Source: Pseudophaeobacter flagellatus (GTDB lineage Bacteria > Pseudomonadota > Alphaproteobacteria > Rhodobacterales > Rhodobacteraceae). Taken from it: a stretch of 64,000 nucleotides of DNA. Of the stretch, positions 7,974 through 16,494 are shown piece after piece. Position 1 is the stretch's first letter. Each line of letters starts with the position of its first letter. The DNA is taken from positions 496,001-560,000 of the forward strand of contig NZ_JAJQRG010000001.1 in the NCBI RefSeq assembly GCF_021228235.1, given 5' to 3'. The position numbers and the translations under genes were made by a program. The notes under the pieces are model-generated. The model saw only the letters and a program-made list of their open reading frames with translations, had not been told where the DNA came from and did no database searches.

Positions 7974-9158
7974 CTATTTGGTCAGTTCGCGCATGCCGCG
8001 TTCCAGCCCATCCAGCGTCATGGGCACCATGCGATCCTCGAATATCTCGCGGACCATGCTAATAGAATGGGTGTAATCCCAGTGCTGCTGCGCTACGGGG
8101 TTGATCCAGAGATGCGATTTCCACTGGTCGCGCGCCCGTTCCAGCCAGACCTGACCGGCCTCTTGATTCCAATGCTCATTGGCCCCGCCGGGATACGCGA
8201 TTTCATAGGGCGACATCGAGGCATCGCCGACAAAGATACATTTGTAGTCGGGGCCATAGGTGCGCAGCACCTCATGGGTGGGCATCTGCGCGTCCCAACG
8301 GCGGCGGTTATCGCGCCAGACGCCCTCGTATAGGCAGTTGTGAAAGTAGAAATATTCCAGATGCTTGAATTCGGTGCGGGCGGCTGAAAACAGCTCTTCC
8401 ACCACCTTGATATGCGGATCCATAGAGCCGCCAACATCAAGAAACAACAAGACTTTTACGGCATTGTGGCGTTCGGGGCGGGTTTTGACATCCAGGTAGC
8501 CATGTTCCGCGGTAGAGCGAATGGTATTGTCCAGATCCAGCTCTTCATGCGCCCCTTCGCGCACCCAGCGGCGCAGTCGTTTCAGCGCCACCTTGATGTT
8601 GCGGGTGCCCAGTTCAACATCGCCGTCCAGGTTCTTGAATTCGCGTTTGTCCCAGACCTTTACCGCACGGCGATGACGGCTTTCCTTTTGGCCGATACGC
8701 ACCCCTTCAGGATTGTAGCCATAGGCACCAAACGGCGAGGTCCCAGCCGTGCCAACCCATTTGCTGCCGCCCTGATGGCGCCCCTTTTGCTCTTCCAGTC
8801 GCTGTTTCAGGGTCTCCATCAGCTTGTCAAAGCCGCCCATGGCCTCGATCTCGGCCTTTTCTTCAGGCGTCATGTGCTTTTCGGCCATCTTGCGCAGCCA
8901 GTCTTCGGGGATGTCCACGGCCTCCATCACGGCAGAATTCGGGATCGATTCCAACCCTTTGAAAGTGGTGGAAAAGGCGCGGTCGAACTTGTCGATATTG
9001 CGCTCATCCTTGACCATGGCGGTGCGGGCCAGAAAATAGAAGGCTTCGATGTCGTAGGTCACCAGCCCCTTTTTCATCCCCTCCAGAAAGGTAAGGTATT
9101 CGCGCAGAGAGACCGGGACCGCAGCCTGGCGCAGGTTTTCGAAAAAGGGCTGAAACAT
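7974..9158 (-). CDS. VWA-domain (CoxE-like) protein
   Basis: A 394-residue cytoplasmic protein. The N-terminal 200 residues are helical with an Arg/Lys-rich stretch; the C-terminal half is a von Willebrand factor A domain with the metal-binding DVGGSMD motif beginning at residue 241 and later FVGDASMSP. Such CoxE/YehP-type proteins work with MoxR AAA+ ATPases as metal-insertion or assembly chaperones. A MoxR gene lies upstream on the same strand at 11110-11949, separated by a DUF2927 lipoprotein gene and a small membrane-protein gene, so a shared role is likely. The MIDAS has Gly in place of the usual first Ser (DxGxS), as is common in CoxE relatives. Confidence 0.9.
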   Translation of the reverse strand: MFQPFFENLRQAAVPVSLREYLTFLEGMKKGLVTYDIEAFYFLARTAMVKDERNIDKFDRAFSTTFKGLESIPNSAVMEAVDIPEDWLRKMAEKHMTPEEKAEIEAMGGFDKLMETLKQRLEEQKGRHQGGSKWVGTAGTSPFGAYGYNPEGVRIGQKESRHRRAVKVWDKREFKNLDGDVELGTRNIKVALKRLRRWVREGAHEELDLDNTIRSTAEHGYLDVKTRPERHNAVKVLLFLDVGGSMDPHIKVVEELFSAARTEFKHLEYFYFHNCLYEGVWRDNRRRWDAQMPTHEVLRTYGPDYKCIFVGDASMSPYEIAYPGGANEHWNQEAGQVWLERARDQWKSHLWINPVAQQHWDYTHSISMVREIFEDRMVPMTLDGLERGMRELTK

Positions 9159-9178
9159 CTGGGGTCTCCGGCGTTTGG

Positions 9179-9346
9179 TTAGGCCAGCACGCGATGGATC
9201 ACGATGGTGGCAATGACCCCGACAATACCAAAGGCGATGGCATAGGCAGCGCCATATTGCAGCATATCGGCTGTATTGCCGCCACGTTTCCGGGCGTTAT
9301 AGACCCCCAAGAGGATCCCCAGCAGCACTGCACCAATTACGATCAT
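9179..9346 (-). CDS. Small two-helix membrane protein, 55 aa
   Basis: The start ATG at 9346 follows a clear GGAGA ribosome-binding site. The protein is MIVIGAVLLGILLGVY, a short basic loop NARKRGGNTADMLQ, then a second hydrophobic helix AYAIAFGIVGVIATIVI, predicting a hairpin in the inner membrane with the basic loop in the cytoplasm. A longer reading from 9484 would overlap the DUF2927 gene and lacks support. It lies 21 bases before the VWA gene and 54 bases after the DUF2927 gene on the same strand. No family is recognised and the function is unknown. Confidence 0.75.
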   Translation of the reverse strand: MIVIGAVLLGILLGVYNARKRGGNTADMLQYGAAYAIAFGIVGVIATIVIHRVLA

Positions 9347-9399
9347 GTCTTCTCCGCCTGTTTCTGCCGCCAAGGGCGCGCCGATGTCTGTTGCCTGTA

Positions 9400-10815
9400 T
9401 CAGTTGTCCGAGGGGCGCAGCTCCGCGACTTCGCGGATCTTGGACTGCACTGCCCAATCCGGGCCAAAGCCGTAGCGCGCCCATCCAAGGCTGTCCAGTC
9501 TGACCGTGTTGGCAGTGGCAAATTGGCCCAGCAAATCTAGGGCTTCGGCCTTGATCAGCATGGCGGTGGCCAAGAGGGCGGCATTTTCCGAGCGGCTGGC
9601 AACCGCCAGCGTCGGGGTGATCTGTGCCAGGGCTGCAGCGCCATCGCCGCGGGCAATCTGATAGGCGGCCATGCGCGGATTGATAATGGCCCGATGCAGC
9701 GCGCTACCGCGCCGCGAGCCTAGCATAGTCAGCGCGGTCTGAAAATGGCGCTGCGCCAGGTCTGGTTCATCGGCCTGGATCATCCGCCCCAAGACATAGT
9801 GGCTATAGGCGCGGCGGTGATCGGACCAGCCTGCATTGCGCGCCAGGATGACCGCCTGATTGGCGGCCCGTTTGCGCATGCCAATGCTGCTGCCAGGTCC
9901 CAACGCCGTTTCAATCGCGGCGATCCAGCTGCGCGGTGTCGCGGGCAGGGGGCGGGCGGCGATCGCTTCTCCAGTGGGGTTCAGCCGGGCCAAGATCTGG
10001 GGCAATTGTGCCGCCACTTCGCTGCGGCTCATGCCGGTGCGCAGTTCAGGGGCATAGCTGGCGCGCAGCACCAGCATGTCAAACCCAGTGAGCACCGTAT
10101 GCACGTTGTCGTCATTAAAGACAGAGTCGGACAGGCGGTAAAGATCGTTCAACGGACCTACAGCCTGGGCCAGCTCTTCATGCAGGCAGTCGCGGGCTTC
10201 CTGCGGGCTGACGTCTATCGGCACAAAGACGGCAAGTCGTTCGCGGCTGCGCAGGCGGGACCAATCGGTTTGCGGGCTGCGCCGCTTGCGCCGCAGTTCC
10301 GCCAGAGAGCCGACATTGGGCACCACAAAACAGGCGGCCTTGGGCAGGGCGCGCTGGATGTCCCGGCTGGAAACCGCCTGCACGGTGATCTCTGCCGGTC
10401 CGGTGGTGACGCGCTGGATGCGGATCCCGGCCTCCTGGCGCAGGCGGGCCAACAGCCGGTCGAGATCTTTCAGGAATATCTGGCTTGGGGTGCCGGTCAC
10501 GTGCACCCGAACGGGGCGTTCAAAACGGGTGAAGACGGGCAGCACAGTGCCGCCTTCCAGCTGAAAATGGAGATCCAGAAAATCACGCGCGATATCGCGA
10601 TTGGACCGCTGCGGCGGCTGCGGGCGAGAGGATGTAAAGGCCTTGGCCGGGGGGAGGCTACTGGCGCTCTGCGCTGACCGGCTGGCAGGTTTTGCGCCAC
10701 TTTGCATCTGACCCGCAGGTAGGCCGCAGGCAGCGACCAGGGTGCAGAGCGCCAAAACTGTGGCGCTGCGGCGCAGGCCAACTGCCCAATGTTTGAGGCC
10801 TGTTCTGCACAGCAT
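9400..10815 (-). CDS. DUF2927-containing predicted lipoprotein
   Basis: A 471-residue protein with a signal sequence ending in a lipobox LVAAC (Cys at residue 30), followed by a Ser/Pro/Gln-rich linker. A DUF2927 region follows from NRDIARDFLDLHFQLEGG, with FTRFERPVRVHV and the Cys-containing ACFVVPNVG, then RDCLHEELAQAVGPLND, which resembles a metalloprotease-like helix but lacks a complete HExxH. The C-terminal third looks like TPR helices. It should be lipid-anchored in the periplasm. I start at the ATG at 10815; earlier in-frame starts would put about 26 residues before the signal peptide. The DUF has no established function. Confidence 0.85.
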   Translation of the reverse strand: MLCRTGLKHWAVGLRRSATVLALCTLVAACGLPAGQMQSGAKPASRSAQSASSLPPAKAFTSSRPQPPQRSNRDIARDFLDLHFQLEGGTVLPVFTRFERPVRVHVTGTPSQIFLKDLDRLLARLRQEAGIRIQRVTTGPAEITVQAVSSRDIQRALPKAACFVVPNVGSLAELRRKRRSPQTDWSRLRSRERLAVFVPIDVSPQEARDCLHEELAQAVGPLNDLYRLSDSVFNDDNVHTVLTGFDMLVLRASYAPELRTGMSRSEVAAQLPQILARLNPTGEAIAARPLPATPRSWIAAIETALGPGSSIGMRKRAANQAVILARNAGWSDHRRAYSHYVLGRMIQADEPDLAQRHFQTALTMLGSRRGSALHRAIINPRMAAYQIARGDGAAALAQITPTLAVASRSENAALLATAMLIKAEALDLLGQFATANTVRLDSLGWARYGFGPDWAVQSKIREVAELRPSDN

Positions 10816-11050
10816 TCCGCAAGTCCGCGAGTCGGGCGACAAGATCAGGGTGGTCGGTTGAGATGTCGCGATCACCGCAGGGGCTCCACTCAAGGGGTAA
10901 ATGCTTCAGAAACGGCGAGCAAGGCCCCGGACAGACAAGCTCTTTTCCAATTGTTAGGGCAAGAGGCGCAAGATTTGAAGAGGCGAAGCGCGAACCGCTG
11001 TCACCCGCGTAAAACAGTGCCCATGACGTAGCAGTGATATCGGTGTTTCA

Positions 11051-11076
11051 CAGGGGGAATCGGCTGATCCCCCCTG
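11051..11076 (-). terminator. GC-rich hairpin downstream of moxR
   Basis: CAGGGGG and CCCCCTG pair across a loop that itself contains a short GATC-type pairing. It lies 34 bases past the moxR stop, where a terminator or processing stem would be expected. No U-run follows on the minus strand, so this may be a Rho-assisted or stabilising hairpin. Confidence 0.35.
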
Positions 11077-11109
11077 CAAATAGGATGTACTCTGACGCTG
11101 CGACTGGCG

Positions 11110-11949
11110 CTAGCGGCGGCCACGGGCCATAAAGGCAAGGCGTTCAAAAAGATGCACGTCCTGTTCGTTCTTCAACAGCGCCCCGTGCAGTTTCGGCAGG
11201 GCATCGGCACCGTCACGGGCCAGATCCTGCGGGGTCAGATCCTCTGCCAAGAGCAGCTTCAGCCAGTCCAGCACCTCTGAGGTGGAGGGCTTTTTCTTCA
11301 GGCCAGCCGTGTCGCGAATTTCATAGAACTGCGTCAGGGCCGTCGTAAGCAGCGCTTCCTTGATATCGGGATGATGCACCGCAACGATTTTTTTCATCGT
11401 TTCGGCATCGGGAAACTGGATGTAGTGAAAGAAACAGCGGCGCAAAAAAGCGTCTGGCAGCTCTTTTTCGTTGTTGGAGGTAATGATCATGATCGGGCGA
11501 TTGACCGCGCGGATTGTTTCGCCGGTCTCGTAGACGTGGAATTCCATCTTATCGAGCTCTTGCAGCAGATCATTGGGGAATTCGATGTCGGCCTTGTCGA
11601 TTTCGTCGATCAGCAAGACCACTTTCTCATCGGCCTCAAAGGCCTCCCAGAGTTTGCCTTTTTTGATGTAGTTTTTTACGTCATGGACGCGTTCTTCGCC
11701 CAATTGGCTATCGCGCAACCGGCTGACGGCGTCATATTCATACAGGCCCTGCTGCGCGCGGGTGGTGGATTTTACATTCCACTCGATCATCTTGAGCCCC
11801 ATGGCATCCGCCACTTGCCGCGCCAGCTCTGTCTTGCCGGTGCCCGGTTCCCCCTTGACCAGCAAGGGGCGTTCCAGCGTGACAGCGGCATTGACCGCAA
11901 TTTTTAGATCATCCGTGGCGACGTAGTCTTTAGTGCCCTGAAATTGCAT
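11110..11949 (-). CDS. MoxR-family AAA+ ATPase
   Basis: A 279-residue MoxR-type AAA+ ATPase with Walker A GEPGTGKT at residues 33-40, Walker B LLIDEID near residue 112, sensor-like ITSNNEKELPDAFLRRC, and the Arg-finger region. MoxR proteins act with VWA-domain partners to activate enzymes or assemble complexes. The family's usual N-terminus (MxFQGTKxYVATDDLK) fixes the start at 11949; a much longer open reading upstream is non-coding. The VWA partner is encoded downstream at 7974-9158. The gene is divergent from dksA. The client protein is not evident. Confidence 0.93.
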   Translation of the reverse strand: MQFQGTKDYVATDDLKIAVNAAVTLERPLLVKGEPGTGKTELARQVADAMGLKMIEWNVKSTTRAQQGLYEYDAVSRLRDSQLGEERVHDVKNYIKKGKLWEAFEADEKVVLLIDEIDKADIEFPNDLLQELDKMEFHVYETGETIRAVNRPIMIITSNNEKELPDAFLRRCFFHYIQFPDAETMKKIVAVHHPDIKEALLTTALTQFYEIRDTAGLKKKPSTSEVLDWLKLLLAEDLTPQDLARDGADALPKLHGALLKNEQDVHLFERLAFMARGRR

Positions 11950-12135
11950 AGTTATAGTAGATCCCCTGCTAGCATTGCCGCGATTTGGCGCATTTAGCAT
12001 GGTTTTAACCCGTGTGGGGCATGATTGTGTAGTGACAATTGGCCTTTCAGGGGATAAACGCAGCGGCATGGGGAGCCAGGATGTATGGCGAAAATTAATG
12101 AGACCTACAGAATGAGCGAGACCGAAGGAGCCGAA

Positions 12136-12558
12136 ATGAAACAAGAAATGTTTCTGCCGGAAGATTACCGTCCGGCCGAAGATGAGCCTTTCATGAATGA
12201 TCGGCAGCTTGAGTATTTCCGTCGCAAACTTCTGAACTGGAAGCAGGATCTGCTCGCTGAAAGCCGCGATACGATTGAGGGCTTGCAAGACAACACTCGT
12301 AATATTCCAGATGTAGCTGATCGCGCCAGCGAAGAAACCGACCGGGCACTGGAACTGCGCACGCGGGATCGCCAGCGCAAGCTCGTTTCCAAGATTGACG
12401 CTGCGATCCGTCGCATTGCCGAAGGCGAGTATGGGTACTGTGAAGTCACCGGCGAGCCAATTTCGCTGAAGCGGCTGGATGCCCGTCCCAATGCCACCAT
12501 GAGCCTGGAAGCCCAGGAACGTCATGAACGGCGCGAAAAAGTGCACCGCGACGATTGA
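12136..12558 (+). CDS. dksA: RNA polymerase-binding transcription factor DksA, one-cysteine type
   Basis: A 140-residue DksA. It enters the RNA polymerase secondary channel and, with ppGpp, represses stable-RNA promoters and activates others. The coiled coil with the functional acidic tip appears in NIPDVADRASEETDRALELR. The globular zinc-finger region keeps only Cys102 (YGYCEVTGEP); the other three positions are Thr, Ser and Ala, so it cannot bind zinc in the usual four-Cys way. Cys-poor DksA proteins are known in alphaproteobacteria, including Rhodobacter sphaeroides. The ATG at 12136 follows AAGGAG at 12125-12130. A GTGACA element at 12032-12037 could be part of its promoter. A strong terminator follows. 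Confidence 0.95.
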   Translation: MKQEMFLPEDYRPAEDEPFMNDRQLEYFRRKLLNWKQDLLAESRDTIEGLQDNTRNIPDVADRASEETDRALELRTRDRQRKLVSKIDAAIRRIAEGEYGYCEVTGEPISLKRLDARPNATMSLEAQERHERREKVHRDD

Positions 12559-12586
12559 TTATTACGTCAAAGTCAAGAAACCATAG

Positions 12587-12614
12587 CGCCGGGGCCTGTT
12601 GCTCCGGCGTTTTT
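12587..12614 (+). terminator. Intrinsic terminator after dksA
   Basis: CGCCGGGGC and GCTCCGGCG form a 9-bp stem with one G-U pair and a five-base loop, followed directly by TTTTT. It lies 29 bases after the dksA stop and ends dksA transcription before the FAD monooxygenase gene. Confidence 0.9.
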
Positions 12615-12654
12615 CGTTTATTGAACCTGTACAAGCGCAACGCAGCGGGCCGCA

Positions 12655-13872
12655 ATGACACTGGAACATTTGAATATCACGATTGTTGGGGCCGGCATTG
12701 GCGGTCTGGCGGCGGCTTTGGTTTTGCGGCGGCTTGGGGCGCAGGTCACCGTACTGGAGCAAAGCGAAGCGGTCTCGGAAGTGGGGGCTGGACTGCAGAT
12801 TACCCCCAATGGCATGGCGGTTCTGCGGGCGCTGAAGCTGGATGATGCGCTGGCCTGGTGTTCACAGCGTGCCCGAGCGGTTGTGCTGCGCGGGCATCGG
12901 CGCGGGCAAGAGGTGCTGCGCCTGGATCTGGACCAGTATGCCGCTGATCTGCGTTATTATTGCGTCCATCGGGCCGATTTGATCGGTCTGCTGGTGGATG
13001 GCGCGCGGGATGCCGGTGTGCAGGTGCGTCTGTTGCAAAAGGTGGATCGCATCACGGCCACCGCAGGCCGCCCCGTGGTCCATCTTGCCAATGGGGCCCA
13101 ATGTGGTGGCGATCTGGTGATCGGTGCCGATGGGCTGCACTCGCAGGCGCGCCGGGCGCTGAACACTCCGCAGAAGCCACAGTTCACTGGCCAGGTGGCT
13201 TGGCGGGCGATTGTACCTAATCACAGCAGTCTGCCGCCCGAAGCACAGGTCTTTATGGGGCCGGGGCAGCATCTGGTGGCCTATCCATTGCGTGATGGAT
13301 CTTTGGTCAATCTGGTGGCGGTGCAGGAACGCAGCACCTGGGCCGAAGAAAGCTGGAATTTTGCGGATGATCCAGACAATCTGCGACGGGCTTTTTCCAG
13401 CTTTGGCGGGGCGGCGCAGCAGTTGTTGGCGCAGGTGCGTGACTGCGCTCTGTGGGGGTTGTTTCGGCATCCAGTTGCGGCGTCTTGGCACCAGGGGGGG
13501 GTGGCCCTCTTGGGTGATGCGGCGCATCCGACGCTGCCATTTATGGCCCAGGGGGCCAATCTGGCGCTCGAAGATGCCTGGGTTCTGGGCGCTTGCCTTG
13601 AAGAGGCTGCCACGCAGCAACGTGATCTGACAGATGCATTGGCCGCGTATCAAAGCCAGCGCCAAAATCGCGCCGAACGGGTGGTGCAGGCGGCCAGTGG
13701 CAATGCCTGGAAATACCACCTGCGGGCCCCGCTGCAGTGGCCCGCGCATCAGGTTCTGAAACTGGGCGGCGCGCTAGCGCCGCAGCGTATGGTGGCGCAG
13801 TTCGACTGGATTTATCGCCATGATGTCACAGCACAGGCCACAGCGACACAGGCCGCCGCGACACAGGGCTGA
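12655..13872 (+). CDS. FAD-dependent monooxygenase (salicylate hydroxylase / UbiH-like)
   Basis: A 405-residue class A flavoprotein monooxygenase, which would hydroxylate an aromatic ring using NAD(P)H and oxygen. The dinucleotide-binding GAGIGG lies at residues 12-17, the DG motif is VIGADGLHS, and the GD motif LLGDAAHPTLPFMAQGAN begins near residue 285. It ends in an Ala/Thr-rich tail (TAQATATQAAATQ) that is probably disordered. Length and motifs match 3-hydroxybenzoate/salicylate hydroxylases and UbiH-type ubiquinone enzymes; the substrate cannot be fixed. The gene stands alone between dksA and the convergent xth gene. Confidence 0.9.
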   Translation: MTLEHLNITIVGAGIGGLAAALVLRRLGAQVTVLEQSEAVSEVGAGLQITPNGMAVLRALKLDDALAWCSQRARAVVLRGHRRGQEVLRLDLDQYAADLRYYCVHRADLIGLLVDGARDAGVQVRLLQKVDRITATAGRPVVHLANGAQCGGDLVIGADGLHSQARRALNTPQKPQFTGQVAWRAIVPNHSSLPPEAQVFMGPGQHLVAYPLRDGSLVNLVAVQERSTWAEESWNFADDPDNLRRAFSSFGGAAQQLLAQVRDCALWGLFRHPVAASWHQGGVALLGDAAHPTLPFMAQGANLALEDAWVLGACLEEAATQQRDLTDALAAYQSQRQNRAERVVQAASGNAWKYHLRAPLQWPAHQVLKLGGALAPQRMVAQFDWIYRHDVTAQATATQAAATQG

Positions 13873-13901
13873 AAGGCCGGTTCAAAATAGGGACGGCCTG
13901 C

Positions 13902-14708
13902 CTAGATGTCCAATTCAACCCAGATCGGCACGTGGTCCGATGGTTTGTCGCGACCGCGAATTTCCTTGTCGATCTGACAATCCAGCAGCAGGTCGGCGGC
14001 TTGCGGTGTCAGCAGGAAATGGTCGATGCGAATGCCGTCATCGCGGCTCCAGGCGCCTGCCTGATAATCCCAGAATGAATAGTGTCCTGGCCCCTGATGA
14101 CGGGCGCGAAAGGCATCGGTAAAGCCAAGATTGAGGATCCGCTGATAAGCGGCGCGGCTTTCGGGGCGGTGCAGCGCGTCCTCTGCCCAGGCCTCGGGGC
14201 GTTTGGCGTCTTCTGCCTGCGGGATGATGTTGTAGTCCCCCGCCATCAATGCGGGCATTTCATCCGCCAGCAAGGCCTCGGCGCGGGCCTTCAGCCGATC
14301 CATCCAGGCTAGTTTATAGGCGTATTTCCCACCCGGCACTGGATCGCCCGCGTCGGTGAGTTCAACCGGGTTGCCATTGGGCAGGTAAAGGCCGCAGATG
14401 CGGATTGCTTGCTGGCCGACAACCGTGGCCTCGATCCAGCGCGCTTGAACATCATCCTCATCGCCGGGCAGGCCCCGGCTGACATCTTCGAGCGGCAGCT
14501 TTGACAGGATCGCCACCCCGTTAAAGCCCTTTTGGCCGTGGGTTTCCAGATTGTAGCCGCGATCTTCAATCAGCTCTCGCGGGAATGCCTCATCTACCGA
14601 CTTGATCTCTTGCAGGACAACCACATCGGGCTGCGCCTCATCCAGCCATTGCGGCAGGGCGGCGGCGCGGGCCTTGATGCCGTTGATGTTGAAACTGGCG
14701 ATCTTCAT
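13902..14708 (-). CDS. xth: Exodeoxyribonuclease III
   Basis: A 268-residue member of the exonuclease III/AP endonuclease family, used in base-excision repair to cut at abasic sites and trim 3' ends. Visible active-site elements are NINGIKAR, the metal-binding Glu34 in LQEIKS, GDYNIIP, and the terminal SDHVPIW with the catalytic Asp-His pair. Length is normal. It begins 80 bases downstream of erpA on the same strand, and may or may not be co-transcribed with it. Confidence 0.95.
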   Translation of the reverse strand: MKIASFNINGIKARAAALPQWLDEAQPDVVVLQEIKSVDEAFPRELIEDRGYNLETHGQKGFNGVAILSKLPLEDVSRGLPGDEDDVQARWIEATVVGQQAIRICGLYLPNGNPVELTDAGDPVPGGKYAYKLAWMDRLKARAEALLADEMPALMAGDYNIIPQAEDAKRPEAWAEDALHRPESRAAYQRILNLGFTDAFRARHQGPGHYSFWDYQAGAWSRDDGIRIDHFLLTPQAADLLLDCQIDKEIRGRDKPSDHVPIWVELDI

Positions 14709-14788
14709 AGGTGCGTCTCCTGCCTCGGCAAAGGGATTGGGCTGGCCGATCTATCGCCGAATAGTGCGATAGGAGCAAGGGGGGCTGC

Positions 14789-15112
14789 CTACATGGAAAA
14801 CGAGGTGCCACAGCCGCAACTGGAGGAGACATTTGGGTTTTCAATGGTGAAGCGTGCGCCGATCAGCTCTTCTGTAAAGTCGATGACGGCATTTTCCAGA
14901 AAGGGCAGGGACACGGTATCAACCACAACTTTTTCTCCCTGGCCTTCCAGCACCAGATCATCCGGGTTGGGCGCGTCCAGGCCGATTTCGTATTGAAACC
15001 CGGAACAGCCGCCACCTTCGACCGCAATGCGCAGCGCCTGGCCCTGCGTTGCAGCGCCAATTTCGGTCAGGCGGGCAAAGGCCCGGTCGGTCACTTTTGG
15101 TGGCAGGTGCAT
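14789..15112 (-). CDS. erpA: Iron-sulfur cluster insertion protein, ErpA/IscA type
   Basis: A 107-residue A-type carrier that passes Fe-S clusters to apo-enzymes. The three ligand cysteines are present: Cys36 in EGGGCSGFQY and Cys99/Cys101 in SSCGCGTSFSM at the C-terminus. The GGGCSGFQY and NPN-(x)-CGCG context is closer to E. coli ErpA than to IscA. It is divergent from dgt with about 90 bases between the starts. It lies in a housekeeping context, with no isc or suf genes nearby. Confidence 0.9.
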   Translation of the reverse strand: MHLPPKVTDRAFARLTEIGAATQGQALRIAVEGGGCSGFQYEIGLDAPNPDDLVLEGQGEKVVVDTVSLPFLENAVIDFTEELIGARFTIENPNVSSSCGCGTSFSM

Positions 15113-15202
15113 ATGATCTCTCCCGATGCTGTATTGCAGCGCATCTTATTATATAGAAAGGTGCGGCCCAGACGACAAGATTTCACTAAAGAAAGATTAG
15201 TC

Positions 15203-16354
15203 ATGCATGCCTCTTATGCCACTAAGCCTGACCAAAGCCGGGGCAGGCTGATCGATGAAGAGGAAAGCAGCTTTCGCTCTCCCTATCAGCGTGACCGGGA
15301 TCGTATCATTCATGCCAGCGCTTTTCGCCGCCTGAAACACAAGACCCAGGTCTTTGTCGAACACGAAGGTGACAACTATCGCACCCGTCTGACCCATTCG
15401 ATCGAGGTGGGGCAGGTGGGACGTACCATTGCGGCCGCGCTGGGGCTTAATCAGGAACTGACCGAGGCGGTGGCGCTGGCGCATGATCTGGGGCACACGC
15501 CCTTTGGCCACACCGGCGAGGATGCGCTGCATGCGCTGATGCAGCCCTATGGGGGCTTTGACCACAACGCCCAGGCTATCCGCATCGTCACCTGCCTAGA
15601 GCGCCACTACGCTGAATTCGACGGCTTGAACCTTACCTGGGAAGCCCTTGAAGCCATTGCCAAACATAATGGTCCGGTGCTGGGGCCGCTGCCCTGGGCG
15701 CTGGCGGAATGCAACGCGGCGATGGATCTGGAGCTGCACACCCATGCCAGCGCCGAGGCGCAGGTTGCAGCCCTGTCGGATGATATTGCCTATAACAATC
15801 ATGACCTGCACGATGGGCTGCGCGCAGGCCTGTTTGAGGATGAGGAAATCACCCATCTGCCGATCATTGGCGCCGCCTACCGCGCGGTCGATCACAAATA
15901 CCCAGGCCTAGATCCGCTGCGCCGCCGCCACGAGGCCCTGCGCCGGGTCTTTGGGGTGATGGTGGGGGATGTGATTGACACCACGCGCCAGAACCTGGCC
16001 AGCAGTGGGGTGGCCAGCGTCGAAGAGGTGCGCGCCCTGGGGCGGCCCGTGGTGGCCTTTTCACCCGAGATCTGGCGCGATTTGAAAGAAATCCGCGCCT
16101 TTCTGTTCCGGCGCATGTATCGGGCGCCCTCGGTGATGGAGGTGCGCGTGCGCATGGCGGCGGTGGTCGAGGCGCTGTTTCCCTATTTCCTGGCCCATCC
16201 CGATCAGATGCCCGGGCGTTGGCATGACGACATTGCCGCCGCGCCGGATCAAGTGACGCTGGCGCGGATTACCTCGGATTATATCGCCGGGATGACTGAT
16301 CGGTTTGCCCTGCAGCAATATAAGGCGTTGCGCGCCACTGGCCTGATATCCTGA
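15203..16354 (+). CDS. dgt: Deoxyguanosinetriphosphate triphosphohydrolase-like protein
   Basis: A 383-residue HD-domain dNTPase that splits dNTPs into nucleoside and tripolyphosphate, helping balance DNA precursors. The HD metal motif is split in the normal way: RTRLTHSIEV, then AHDLGHTPFGHTGEDAL and later LSDDIAYNNHDLHDGL. The start at 15203 (MHASYATKP) matches the usual family N-terminus; reading further upstream would run through the antisense erpA gene. The ribosome-binding site is weak (AAAGAAAG). A 14-bp direct repeat covers the stop codon. Confidence 0.93.
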   Translation: MHASYATKPDQSRGRLIDEEESSFRSPYQRDRDRIIHASAFRRLKHKTQVFVEHEGDNYRTRLTHSIEVGQVGRTIAAALGLNQELTEAVALAHDLGHTPFGHTGEDALHALMQPYGGFDHNAQAIRIVTCLERHYAEFDGLNLTWEALEAIAKHNGPVLGPLPWALAECNAAMDLELHTHASAEAQVAALSDDIAYNNHDLHDGLRAGLFEDEEITHLPIIGAAYRAVDHKYPGLDPLRRRHEALRRVFGVMVGDVIDTTRQNLASSGVASVEEVRALGRPVVAFSPEIWRDLKEIRAFLFRRMYRAPSVMEVRVRMAAVVEALFPYFLAHPDQMPGRWHDDIAAAPDQVTLARITSDYIAGMTDRFALQQYKALRATGLIS

Positions 16355-16379
16355 CCGCATGATTTCTGACCGCATGATT
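16351..16379. repeat. 14-bp direct repeat over the dgt stop codon
   Basis: CTGACCGCATGATT occurs at 16351-16364 and again at 16366-16379, a 15-base period. The first copy contains the dgt TGA. A slippage-type duplication at a gene end is the simplest reading, similar in style to the repeat at 7845-7900. Confidence 0.85.
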
Positions 16380-16494
16380 CCTGGCCGACCTGCTGCTCTG
16401 GCGTTACCTCTGGTGGTGACTGGCCCTATGATCTGCGGCTGGCTTGCCGCTTTTTGTGCAATAGTATCGGGCAGGGGGGCACCAAGGGGGCACA

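Noticed and set aside
11950-12546. N-terminal extension of the MoxR protein on the minus strand
   Set aside because: The extra 200 residues lie antisense to dksA and resemble no MoxR protein; the family N-terminus begins at 11949.
14993-15202. N-terminal extension of the dgt product
   Set aside because: It is antisense to erpA; the MHASYATKP start at 15203 matches the usual form of this protein.
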